From Lenzites betulinus (Eukaryota; Basidiomycota; Agaricomycetes; Polyporales; Polyporaceae): a DNA stretch of 64,000 nucleotides. The first letter of the stretch is position 1, and each line of letters begins with the position of its first letter. This document shows positions 21,003-31,476 of the stretch, in pieces. The DNA is taken from positions 1,860,001-1,924,000 of the forward strand of contig JABYQU010000001.1 of assembly GCA_022264855.1 (NCBI GenBank), written 5' to 3'. The position numbers were made by a program, and so were the translations under genes. The notes beneath the pieces are model-generated. The model had not been told where the DNA came from, did no database searches, and saw nothing but the letters and a program-made list of their open reading frames with translations.

Positions 21003-23351
21003 GTGACCCGCGCGCTCCCATGGGCCGCTTCTCTGCGCGCACGCCCGGCGACTCTCCCTTCCAGTGGCGTTTGCGTTTGTCTTCTTCTCCGTGACGCCTC
21101 GTCGTCTCGTCCACACCATCGCCATATATACCGCGTCCGCGATGTCGCGTCGCCTGCGCATTCAGTTCGCTAAGCCTGACTTGCGCGACCCGTCCTTCAA
21201 CATTTCAACACACCTCGCTACTCGGTCCTCACAGACACATTGATATCACACAGGTGACTCTCGGAGATGTACACGCTGCAGGATCGCCCGCGCCCACACG
21301 CTCGCCAGACGTTCTGCCAGGATCCCGACGATCCCCGCAGTCCTCGCAGCCGCTTTTAAGCTGGCACATTCGTCCGCGCAGCCGCACACGGGTGTGCAGG
21401 TTCGAATGACCTGCGCCGCCCACGAACGGAAGGAAGCCCGCGGCCGCAAGAGACGCACGAACGCAGCGCTATTTCCGCCGGGGAAGGCTGGGGAAGGTCG
21501 ACGGACTTGCGCGCAGGTGCGCGCGCGCGCCATCAGGTGGCCCGCTGTGGGAGCCTGGGGCCGTCACGCCCCCGCGAGCCCTGACCCGGGGAACGGTGTC
21601 GATGACAACATGCGGCGGACCAGCGCCGGTCAGAACGCTCGGTGTGTTCTGCGCGACGGGGCGGGCGAGGGAGGCTCGGGACCGCAGACGACCATCGGCG
21701 CATGCAGCGTGCGGTGTGCCATGGCTGGCTGCGGCCGTGTCTTGACTATGAGCCAAAATCACGCTGTTGCCAGTCCGGGGACCTTGTTGGCATTCCGCAT
21801 ACTCGCTCGGTGACGTGCACCCGGCAGCCATGGCGTAAAACGAAACCTTAGGTGAGCACCATCTCCTACCATCTCTCTGATCTCTGTATCTGTTCGTACT
21901 CAGTTGACCACCCGCCGTCATGCAGTGCCATGCACCAGCCCCGGCTAATACTCTCAGGAACCCGCCGGCACTCCCTGGGTTCCGCACCGTGTGGGTGGGC
22001 ATCCGCCGCTGCGAATACAACGCGTCCGCAAAGTCACGCAATGGACGCCAATAGCCTCCGATGAGGTAAATCCATGTGCGGTCTACGCGTCCACGAAGCC
22101 GCCACAGGCACGCCGTCCAAGAACGCGCACACGGCCGCCGCGCGGTTGCGAGCTTGTTTCTCTACCCCAGCAACGACCGCAACGACCGAGCTGGCGGCTT
22201 GCGGTCTACCGTCGGATGATATGCATGATGTGACGGCTCGGCGCACGTTCGACCGTGTCCCGCCCTTCCTCCGCCCTTCTCGCGTCGCGGATTCTAGGTC
22301 AGTCGTCCGGTGATCATCCGTCATTGACCCTCCGGACGGGATAGAGCTCCCGCAGCTCGGGGTCTGGCTCGGTGTCTTGTTATCTCTGCCGTCTGACCTC
22401 CGGCGTTCTTGCTTCTGCTGCTGCATCTCGCGCTTCCTGCGTTCTTTTGCTCCTACTCCGCCGCGCCTTCTTGTGCAATATCTTCGTCCCCGTGTTCTAG
22501 GCTTCTTTCCTTCACGCCTCTTCCCTCCTGCTCCGTGCTCGCCGTTCAGCCCGTCTCTAGCGCACTCCGTCGGCGGGTACAGATACTCGTGGTCAAGCAG
22601 CTCAGCCTCTTCAGCACCCTCTGATGTCCAGGCGCGCAGCTCTAGGCATCCCCTGGACCTTACGCCGCTGACCGTTCCACTGGGCAGCCTTTGCGCTGAT
22701 TATTCTTAGCCCCTACACATCGCTCAGCCGTTTTTTTCAAAGGTCTCCCCCACCTCGCGTCTTCAACTCCATCCATCTATCCATCAGCAACCGCCAGCGA
22801 CCAGCGTACTTCTGCTTCTCGCACCCCCTCTGGTACCATATGCTCCTTATACCCAAACTACTGCCAATACGCTCAGCCGACCACACGAAGACGCCCGACG
22901 GCCTCCCGCTCGCTCCTTCCGCGCAAATGCACGCTTTGCGGCGGTCGGCAGCCCGCACGCCCGTACGGACGACCGAACGCTGCCGGCAGCGGCGCGAGTG
23001 CAGCTCAGGGTGCGATGGCCGTGGAGACGGACAGCCTCGGACATGAATGCAATTTCATGACCAGTGATTTGCGCGTGCGGTATCCTATATGATGTCTGTG
23101 GACCCATGATGATGCCGGGGAGCCGACGGTGAGTGCGGTCAGAGACGCGCGCGCTGCGGAGAATGAGTGTTAAGTACTATAACGATGTCTATCCTACATA
23201 TGTATTGATGTCTTCCGGTGTCCGGCCAGTCTATCCGATCAAATCCGAGAACGAGAACAGAAGCGAGAACAGCAGGGGCCAACAGCGAGAACGGGAGTAT
23301 ACGACTTCCAAACAGGAATGTCGAGAGGGTATAACCAAACGCGAACGTTCG
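21003..23351 (-). repeat. 2.3-kb dispersed repeat, copy C
   Basis: It is collinear with copy B and inverted relative to copy A. One end lies about 50 bp upstream of gene X copy 2. The other end reaches the last codon of the PIN-like carrier at 23352, so the repeat abuts or supplies its stop codon. Conserved internal landmarks are the TATA box, the CGGGAAACGG/CGGGGAACGG segment, the pyrimidine-rich tract around 22.38-22.6 kb and the ATCCATCTATCC stretch near 22.77 kb. Confidence 0.8.
21124..21130 (-). promoter_or_regulatory. TATA box inside repeat C, facing gene X copy 2
   Basis: TATATAT on the minus strand lies about 170 bp upstream of the ATG at 20954, nearly the same spacing as at the other gene X locus. 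A promoter role is inferred from position. Confidence 0.4.
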
Positions 23352-24923
23352 CTATACTCCAGACACGCGCTTCGCGGCGATTGACACGACCTCGAGCCCC
23401 AGGGAGCAGACTACAGCCATCATCGGGGAGACCATGTACTGCAAACGACGCCCCGAGTATCAGCCACTTTCTCTCCAACAAACAAGAGAGGATAAAGGGG
23501 GACGTACCGCAACGGTGAGGTACCCCGCAATTGCGCCCTGGCTGATATCGACGAGCTCCGCGACGCTCACGAGGAGCATTGCGGATGGTCCCGCGGGGAT
23601 TAACACGAGCAGGAACCTGGGTAGACGCGTCAGCAACTATCGTCCGAGCCGGCGGATTAGAACTTGAAGCAGACTAACCAGACGAGGCGGTCGTCGACGT
23701 ACAGCCCGCGCCCCGCGGTGGCGAGCACGAACAGGATGCCGGCGGCGGGCATGACGATGAAGCGCACAAGGAGCACCCATGACGTCGCAAGCACACCGGG
23801 GTGGCTCGACTTGACGAGCGCGAGCTCGGCGCCGACTATGAACGTCTGCAGGACCACACTGCAGCGCCGTTCGGGTTTAGCCGAGTGAGCGTATGTAGGA
23901 GGAATGGACTAACAAGAGCTCTCCAAGGTTAGCGATGGATTGCGTAAAGCTGGTGTAGAGCGCGCCGTCTTTGTTTAGGATCAGTTGGTGCAGAGCGGGG
24001 GTGATCTACTGAACTGTGAGTAAGCTATACCCGAGCGTATGTACGAGGCTCACCCCAATTATCAAGGCAATGATCGCGCCAATGAGCGGCGGGCTCATTG
24101 CCGACCACACCTTCTTTAGAGGCTTTTCGAGAGGCTGTATGCGCTTCGGCCAGTGCACGTTCGGCTTGTCGGCGATGTCATCCAACGCGCCCCCGTATCC
24201 ACCTACGTCCGCGTCGCCCGAGTCGTGGTCGTGGTCTGCCAAGAGCCCCACGCGCTCCTGGTCCTGAACGACCGTCGTGAATCGTCCAGGTCCCGGCCTG
24301 AGCGTGTCCTGCGCCTCCGTGTCGTCGTCCTTGTGCGGCTCGCCGTCCCGCGCCATGATGCTCGGGGTGAACTGAAACGTGATCGTCTGCTGCACGATCG
24401 CGTTCAGCAGGATCAGGGACTTCGCGCGGGCGAGCGTGTCGCCCACCGCCTCGCCCGGCTGCGAGAGCGTGTCGAGCACGCCGGTGCTCTCGAGCGACTG
24501 CAGCAGCAGCAGCGGGAGTGCGTTCGAGTTCGGGCGCCCGCTTGCGGCGATAGTCCAATACGGCAGCCGGAGGACGCGTTTCCCGGCCCAGCCGACGGCG
24601 TGGGCGAGGATGGTGCTAACGAGGCCCCAGAGCGGGATTATCCAGACGTTGCGGAGTGTTGCGGCGGTAAGCTGCGGCCCCATCTGCTCGATGATGAGGC
24701 AGGGGAGGAAGAGGGAGGTGCAGAGCTTGGAGACGTGTCGGACGGTCTTGTGGTCGAGGTAGTCGCGGCGGGCCATGATGTACCCCGCGAGGAGGGTGAG
24801 GAGGACGGAGACGGTGCCCTGGAGGGCACCGACGAAGGTGTTGACGAGTGTTCCGACGCCGGGAGACATGGTTGACAGCGTCATCTGCACAACGCCTGGG
24901 GTCAGCGGGCGAGCATCCAACAA
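23352..24923 (-). CDS. PIN-like auxin efflux carrier family membrane protein
   Basis: This is a fungal member of the auxin efflux carrier (Mem_trans) family. Relatives lie in ER or plasma membranes; the substrate in fungi is unknown. The start is either 24923 (MLDARPLTPG) or, more likely, an inner Met at 24869 (MSPGVGTLVNTFVGALQGTV). The N-terminal membrane segments contain SVLLTLLAGYIMARRDYLDH and SLFLPCLIIEQMG, followed by a segment with GRPNSNALPLLLLQSL, typical of the family. A long hydrophilic loop (DDDTEAQDTLRPGPG, DHDHDSGDADVGGYGG) separates the two membrane halves. Downstream exons add AGPSAMLLVSVAELVDISQGA and VSPMMAVVCSLGLEVVSIAA, ending KRVSGV. A partial duplicate with an in-frame stop is at 28.2 kb. 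The stop codon coincides with the edge of repeat C, so the C terminus may have been trimmed. Confidence 0.85.
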
Positions 24924-25589
24924 TTCGCTGTTAAGTCATACCTGGTCGCACGACGCGCAATGGGCCAAGGTTCCGGTCCAAAACAGGGTAGGTCCAGGTC
25001 CAGAACTGGTTTCCTGGTTCCGGGCCAGAGACAGGCTTGGAGAAGGGCTTGGAGCACCGACAAGAAAGCACAAAGAGCCACTGTAGGCCGCTTTGTTGTC
25101 CAATCAATAACTTTCTAACTGAACTTCAGGACCTGAGGCAGGCTCGGAACGAGGCTGTCGACAGCAGTCCAGTTTCGGCGCTGTCCCAAGCCTGTTCCAC
25201 AGGGGAACCGCGGGGAAATGCGCGTCGTGTCGTGTGCACACCTGCTGGCGGGTGCTTGTTCCTGTACACGCCAAGAGATTGAGGAAGGTGAGTGAGGAAG
25301 AGAGCTCTGGCTGCGCACTCCACAGGTTCAAGTTGTTCTCGTCAGGTTGGCCCGTAGCCGCCCCCGATTCCTCTGACGTCACTTTCAAGATCCCGATCGG
25401 TGCATCTCGATAGCATTTGTACCAACTCTCGGGACGCACGAATGCATGAAGTGTAAGTATACTTCCGTTGTACTCGAGAAGAACGCACGCAGCTCTGCTA
25501 ATCCTGCCTCATGTAGCCCATAATAGATGAATGCAACATCGGGATCAGATTGCGCAAGGCCTGGACTAGACTCAAGTGGCGGCGTACAC
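24924..25589. other. Intergenic 5' flank of the PIN-like carrier
   Basis: It contains a short GGTCCAGGTCCAG-type tandem near 24985-25020. About 60 bp at 25378-25440 recur at 28622-28682, marking the tandem duplication. No gene was seen. Confidence 0.5.
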
Positions 25590-26205
25590 AGGCGACTATC
25601 GCATATCCCGTCACGGACGCAAAAGGCGAGGCAGCCAATGCACCGGCGGCGGCCGGTGCGTCTTCCAGCGAAACTGGAACTCGAGCGGGAGCTGGCTCCA
25701 GTACCGATCCGGGTCCAGGACGCAGTCGAAATCCTGTTCATTGCTCGATGGGAGCGTCGAGAGCCTCTGGTGACAGGGGCGCCCTGATCTCGGTCAAGAA
25801 AGCGAGTGCCTCTTCAGCAGTGAATCGGTCACGGACGACGTGTGTCGTCGTCTTCCCCAGAAAGGGCGCGAGGAGGGGGACAACGGGTATAGCGCTCTAG
25901 GACACGGATTGTGAGCGTCGACGCGTCGAGCACGAGGAGCGTACGTACGTTCAGCCAATTCAAATATAGATTCCCGAGGCAACCCACGTCGAAAGGGAAC
26001 GGGTTGTAGTATCGTTCACCTTGAGACACATTGGCTGGATTGTATATCCTCTGGCCGTAAGAGGCCTCTACGCTCGGTCGGCGACAGTCTTCAATCGACG
26101 CGTCGAGAGGGAGCATGAAGGACAAGCCAAAGTCGAACAGGGCGTAAGCGATGTTAGGAGACCGACGGTGCTCGCTGTACCACGTCAGGACAGGACCAAA
26201 CGTAC
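25590..26205 (-). pseudogene. Kinase-like protein fragment (copy 2, distinct subtype)
   Basis: On the minus strand, from about 26205, an open stretch reads TFGPVLTWYSEHRRSPNIAY, then ALFDFGLSFMLPLDASIEDC with a canonical DFG, and YYNPFPFDVGCLGNLYLNW, the subdomain IX equivalent. An intron follows, then IPVVPLLAPFLGKTTTHVV, RDRFTAEEALAFLTEI and SPEALDAPIEQ. An in-frame stop follows, and the continuation (DFDCVLDPDRYWSQLPLEF, HRPPPVHWLPRLLR) is in another frame. No N-terminal lobe is visible upstream. It is related to, but clearly different from, the three full copies, which have DFD instead of DFG. I call it a 5'-truncated, frameshifted relic. Confidence 0.7.
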
Positions 26206-26536
26206 CTGTGGTAGTAGCTCGCTGTGGTCACGGTTGTCAAGCTCGTTTGGAACACAAATTTGAAAATTCCACTCCGATTTCTGGTGAGGTCGATGTCTTC
26301 ATTTTCCATGGTATTAGTGAAGTCAATCTCAGGAGACCGGACGGTACTTGGCGGTACTGTAGTTACCAGTGTATGTAGTAGTACGAGACAGAATTCCACA
26401 AGTTGCCGTTACGAGCGCCCATTCGACGCCCACGGGCAGAGCGCGCCTAAATGACCTCACTCCGAAACTCACCCGGCCTACCCTCACCCAGTTCGCTGAG
26501 GCTTATTGGCATTTGACCGACTTTGCCGCCTAGACA
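26206..26536. other. Intergenic between kinase-like fragment and copy 3
   Basis: The last roughly 120 bp (from CGCCCACGG near 26435) recur upstream of copy 4 at about 28850-28980. No coding signal was found. Confidence 0.5.
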
Positions 26537-28166
26537 ATGATGCTCGACTCTCAAGACAGCGATATTATGGAGTCATCTCTGCCAGAGGTCAGTCAAGCCA
26601 ATAGCTTCGTTCTGTGTCCGCCACCCTTACTATCCAAATCGACTTTAGCTGCCAGACCCAGACTCCATATATAGCCTGAGCATGCTCACAATGCCTCCGA
26701 ATGTCTTCTGGAACCAGTGCCGTCCTTGGCTTGCTAAGCAAGGCGTTGTGCTGTATGAGCTGCGCCCGTACAAGCCCAACGAGTTTTACAAGTCGTACTT
26801 TTGGCATTCCCCTGCCAACACTGGCGACTCAGAAACACCGAACCTCCCGTACGCCATATGCACACACAAATGCGATTCTCCCTCTGCCGTCATGGACGGC
26901 GAAGGATGCGTAAGCACTTGCGCGCTATCAGTCCATTCATGTCGCTAAATGCACACGGTCACAGCGTCGAGTTGCTTGTGCACGAGATGCGATGCACAGG
27001 GACATCGTCGTCAAAGTCATCAGAACAGGGTCGATGGAACATCAAATATACCAGCGAATTCATGAGGTTCCCGCCGAACTCTTCACTGACGGCTCAACGT
27101 TTCCTTGTGTACTCCCGCCCACCGCGCTCCTTGACTCACAACGTGGATACACATTCGTGGCAATGCCGCAGTGAGCCCCCTAACGCAATCCGAGTCGCAG
27201 TTAGCAACCCGCTAACTCCCCGGCGTATCTAGGTGGGGATGTCCAACACACATCGGAGACATACAGACAGTAGGTGGGGCGATGCAGTTTATGCGTTGCT
27301 ACCTGCAGGTAACGTGGCATGTTTAGTTGCGTGTTGAGTCATGGCTAACCCTTGTCTCAGGGTATGTCTTTTTTGCACAAGCTGCGCATTGCATATCGCG
27401 TGAGTCAGCGTACAAATTTGGGTCGCTTGAGATTTATCATTGAGCAGATTTGCTACAGGATGTCTGGGATTACAACACCGCAATCAACCGTCGTACTCCC
27501 TTCTGGGCACACTCGGAGGAGCACCGGGAAGCTTTGCGCGCCCATCGTGGTGAAAGCGATATTTTCTATGCGCTCATGGACTTTGATCAATCGGCCCTAT
27601 TTCCCATCGACGCATCTCTAGAAGAGTGCCGTCTCCCCTTGTCGGCTGTGGATGACGGTGCGAATCTGTACAAGCCGCGTGATACGCAGCTTGCTCCAGC
27701 ATACTACAACCCGTTTGCCTTTGACGTCGGGGCGGCAGGATTCTTGTTCCGTCGCTACTTCCCGGTAGGTTTGTTCGCGACCTCAATCCCGTCCCACCCG
27801 TGTCTTATAGAATGTCTACAGACGGTGGTGCCATTCGCTCCGGGGCTGGCGGCTTTATTTGATCGAATGACTGAACGCTCCAAACGGAGATTCTCCGCTG
27901 CTGAGGCGCTGTTGTTCCTTCGCGGCCTCGAGGACCATTCCTCTCCCGATGTTCTCGAGACCGAGGTGGCTCTACAGTTGAACGCCGTCGAAACCATGGA
28001 CGACGCCAATGTCTATTGGTCCAAACTATCTCCCGAGGATATCTGTCTTTGGGACCCGTATCGCACGCCAGTCCAGCCTTTGTGGGCGAGGTCTCTGGAC
28101 TGGATGGCAACTCATGTTAATGTCTGGATAGCTTTACGCTTCTTTCGGCAAACATTACGGTTCTAG
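26537..28166 (+). CDS. Atypical kinase-like protein, copy 3
   Basis: The start at 26537 gives MMLDSQDSDIMESSLPE, followed by six further exons. Exon 2 has MPPNVFWNQCRPWLAKQGVV, FYKSYFWHSPANTGDSETP and CDSPSAVMDGEGC. Exon 3 has MHRDIVVKVIRTGSMEH (beta-3 Lys candidate) and LPPTALLDSQRGYTFVAM, where the hinge would fall. Exons 4-5 read WGCPTHIGDIQTVGGAM and GMSFLHKLRIAYR. Splicing to DVWDYNTAIN gives YRD-VWDYN at the catalytic loop, with His replaced by Tyr. Exon 6 has YALMDFDQSALFPID (DFD for DFG) and NPFAFDVGAAGFLFRRYFP. The last exon ends QTLRF. About 400 residues, all frames open. Nearly identical in plan to copy 1 (inverted) and copy 4 (tandem). The function is unknown; a regulatory pseudokinase is as likely as an active enzyme. 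Confidence 0.75.
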
Positions 28167-28186
28167 TGCCCACATATATTTTGTAA

Positions 28187-28615
28187 TTGAAGGCTCCACA
28201 TGCTGGCGAGGCTCCTGCCGCCCGAGCTGGTCGGCGATCTCATTCAATGCGCCCCCGTATCCACCTTCGTCGGCGTCGCCCGAGTCGTGGTCGTGGTCCT
28301 CCAAGAGCCCCGCCACGCCCCTGCTCCTGGACGACCATGGTGAGTCGTCCAGGTCCCGGCCTCAGCCTGTCCTGTGCCTGCATGTCGTCGTCCTTGTGCG
28401 GCTCGCCGTCCCGCGCCATGATGCCCGTGGTGAACTGAAACGTGATCGTCTACTGCACGATCGCGTTCAGGAGAATCAGGGACTGAGCGCGGGCCAGCGT
28501 GTCGCCGACCGCCTCTCCCGGCTGCGAGACTCTGCGAGTGCGTGTCCAGAACGTCAGTGCTCTCGAGTGACTTCTGCAGCAGGAGTGGGAGCGCGTTCGA
28601 GTTCGGGCCCCGGGT
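28187..28615 (-). pseudogene. PIN-like carrier fragment
   Basis: It matches the central exon of the carrier at 24.18-24.56 kb in the same orientation: SQPGEAVGDTLARAQSLILL, NAIVQ, then a TAG where the intact gene has CAG (near 28451), then TITFQFTTGIMARDGEPHKD and the His/Asp loop region. Only about 400 bp are present and the rest of the gene is missing. It is part of the tandem duplicate of the carrier/kinase block. Confidence 0.85.
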
Positions 28616-28621
28616 CCTCTA

Positions 28622-28830
28622 ATGTCACTTTCAAGATCCCGATCGGTGCATCTCGATAGCATTTGTACCAACTCTCGGGGCGCATGGAGTGTAAGTATAG
28701 GCGACCATCGCATATCCCGTCACGGACCTGCCTATCCAGCGCAAGAGCCTAGGCAGCCAATGCACCGGCGGCAGCCGGTACGTCTTCCAGCGGGACTGGA
28801 GCTCAAGAGAACACTCTCGAGCGCCCAAAC
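28622..28830 (-). pseudogene. Kinase-like C-terminal fragment in the tandem duplicate
   Basis: Bases 28622-28690 repeat 25378-25440. Bases 28695-28820 repeat about 25580-25720, encoding RWKTYRLPPVHWLPRLLRW on the minus strand. The segment between the two matches in the original is deleted here. Together with the carrier fragment it shows the 28.2-30.6 kb unit was copied from 24.2-28.2 kb and then lost internal sequence. Confidence 0.75.
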
Positions 28831-28983
28831 ATCAATCCAGTAACGCCCACGGACAAAGCGCGCCTAAATGAATGTCAACATTAACGCTTCCGTCATACTC
28901 ACTTGCACTACTCACTCACCCTTACGTCCACTTACTGAGGCTTATTGGCATTTGGCATAGTTTCCCACCGAGACAGCGAAACC

Positions 28984-30578
28984 ATGGAGTTGTCTCTGCC
29001 AGAGGTCAGTCAGGCTGCCGAGCTCTTCATTCTATGCTCGCCACTCACGCTGCTCGAATGAACTTTCAAAGCTGCTGCCAGTCCCAGACCCCGACTATTG
29101 CGCAGTGCTCACACACGACATGTGGAACCAGTCCCGTTCCTGGTTTGCCAAACAAGGCATTGTGCTGTATGAGTCGCGCATACACTACCCCAACGAGCAT
29201 TACTCTTCGTACTTTTGGCATTCCCCTGCCAACACTGGCGACTCCGACATACGGGACCTCCCATACGCCAAATGCACAAGCAAATGTGATTCTCCCTTTG
29301 CGGTCATGGACGGAGGATGCGTAAGCACATGCCTGCTATCAGTCCACCTATGTCGCTAAGTGCACACGGTCACAGTGTCGAGTTGCTTGTGCACAAGATG
29401 CGATGCACAGGGACATTGCCGTCAAAGTCATCATAACAGGGTCGATGGAACATCAAATATACCAGCGGATTCATGAGGTTCCCGCCGAACTCTTCACTGA
29501 CGGCTCGACGTTTCCTTGTGTACTCCCGCCCACCGCGCTCCTTGACTCACAACGTGGATACACATTCGTGGCAATGCCGCTGTGAGCCGCTTAACGCAAT
29601 CGCAGTCAGCAACCCGCTAACTCCCTGGCCCATCTAGGTGGGGATGCCCGCCACACATCGGAGACATACAAACAGTAGGTGGGGCGATGAGGTTTATGCG
29701 TTGCTACCTGCAGGTAACGTAGCATCTTGAGTGGCGTATCGAGTCATGGCTAACCCAGGCTTGTTTCAGGGTATGTCTTTTTTGCACCAGCTACGCATTG
29801 CATACCGCGTGAGTATGCATACAAATCTGGGTCGATTAAGATCTGTCATTGAGCAGATTTGCTGCAGGATGTCTGGGATTACAACACTGCGATCAACCTT
29901 CGCACTCCCTTCTGTGAACACTCCGAAGGACACCGGGAAGCTCTGCGTGCCCATCGTGGTGGAAGCGATATTCTCTATGCGCTCATGGACTTTGATCAAT
30001 CGGTTCTATTTCCCATTGACGCATCTCTAGAAAAGTGCCGTCTCCCCGTGTCGGCCGTGGGTGACGGTGCATTTTTGTACAAACCGCTTGATACAAAGCT
30101 TGCACCAGCACACTACAATCCATTTGCCTTCGACGTCGGGGCAGCAGGATTCTTGTTCCGTCGCTACTTCCCGGTCAGTTGTTTCATGACCTCAGCCCTA
30201 TCTCACCGGCGTCTTACAGAATTTCTACAGACTGTAGTGCCATTTATTCCAGGGTTGGCAGCTTTATTTGATCGAATGACTGACCGCACCATTGCACGGA
30301 GATTCTCCGCTGCGGAGGCGCTGTTGTTCCTTCGCGGCCTTGAGGACCATTCCTCTCCCGATGTTCTCGAAGCCGAGGTGGTTCTGCAGGACGACATCGA
30401 CACCATGGACGATGCCACCGTTTATTGGTCCAAACTATCTCCCGAGGAAAGCCGTCTTTGGGACCCGTATCGCACGCCTGTCCGGCCTTTGTGGGCGAGG
30501 TTTCTGGATTGGACGGTAACTCATTCGGATAACGCCTGGATAGCTTTGGCCTTCGTTCGGCGAACATTCCGATTCTAG
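28984..30578 (+). CDS. Atypical kinase-like protein, copy 4
   Basis: Tandem relative of copy 3. The first Met of copy 3 is not conserved; an internal ATG at 28984 (MELSLPE) is the likely start, so the N terminus is about ten residues shorter. Next come MWNQSRSWFAKQGIVLYESR, SYFWHSPANTGDSDIRDLPY, MHRDIAVKVIITGSMEH, LPPTALLDSQRGYTFVAM, GMSFLHQLRIAYR joined to DVWDYNTAIN, YALMDFDQSVLFPID and NPFAFDVGAAGFLFRRYFP. It ends RRTFRF. It is more diverged from copies 1 and 3 than those are from each other, mainly in exon 2 and in the middle of exon 6 (CEHSEGHREALRAHRGGSD). Splice sites and frames are intact. Confidence 0.75.
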
Positions 30579-31476
30579 TCCCCCGCATGGAGATTGTAAT
30601 CAAGGGCTCCACGTGCCAGTACCATGAGGGTTACACAAATATTTGCCCTCCGAGTCACTGCGAGAACACGATATCTTATTCCAACTCAATTAATCCTTCA
30701 CTCGTTGCGCCGTTGTATCAATTCTATCAACGACTCGTTGAATGTGAGCATCTACACATACACGCTAATCAGGTAAGCACTGCGGATCTAACATGAGACA
30801 GTTCTGCGCTTCGTGCGATGGATCCTACGGGTGTAGCCCTTGTGAGCTTTTCTGTGCGGCATCTTTCTGATTTGTTCACCGTGAACTGTGCGTAGATCTT
30901 CGTCGCCTATTGAGAACAGTCTACATCCGCCATTCCGATGTGTCTATTCATCATCATGGGCATTACGCATGGCACACGCTGAGAGTTTACAAGGTTGAAG
31001 ATGCATCTGGTATGATATGAGAGCGAGCGGACTCTTCGAACTCGCCGGGACACCTACGCCGTTCGCAAACCTCGAGCGTTGCCCATCTTTCCACCCAGCA
31101 CCCAGCTGCTTTGACTCCCTGAAACATGCGAGGTCATATCCGAGTCGCGCACAGGAACTCTTCCGTGTGTATTGTGACTCGGGATTCAAAATGGACGTCT
31201 GCAATACGTGAGCTCCGCTGCTAGTTCTCTGGCTCCATGCGCGCTACTATACCTCCCCGCAAACGCCTGAATGTGCACGACGACGATGCCTACACGGCCG
31301 GCAGTCCGCTTCGCTTGGTAAATAGTAGCGATAGCTCCTCGTAGCGCTACAGGCCCCCTCCTTTGATAGCAGGGTTGACCCGCGTCGCTACCGGCACTAT
31401 GATGGAGGTGTAGTATCGTAGCCTCAGGCATACTATAACGCATGGCGCCGTACAGCATAAATAGGTGATCCAAGAT
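30579..31476. other. Intergenic, no gene seen
   Basis: This is the boundary between the duplicated accessory block and the single-copy part of the window. Small open frames on both strands lack motifs or splice partners. Confidence 0.5.

Noticed and set aside
17588..23351. Classical LTR retrotransposon formed by repeats B and C
   Set aside because: The ends do not start TG and finish CA, no target-site duplication was found, and the internal part encodes gene X, not gag-pol. Kept only as a hypothesis of a non-autonomous unit.
24153..24875. 240-codon plus-strand frame opposite the PIN-like carrier
   Set aside because: Antisense shadow of the carrier exon, rich in Arg, Glu and Val as expected from reverse-complement codons of a membrane protein.
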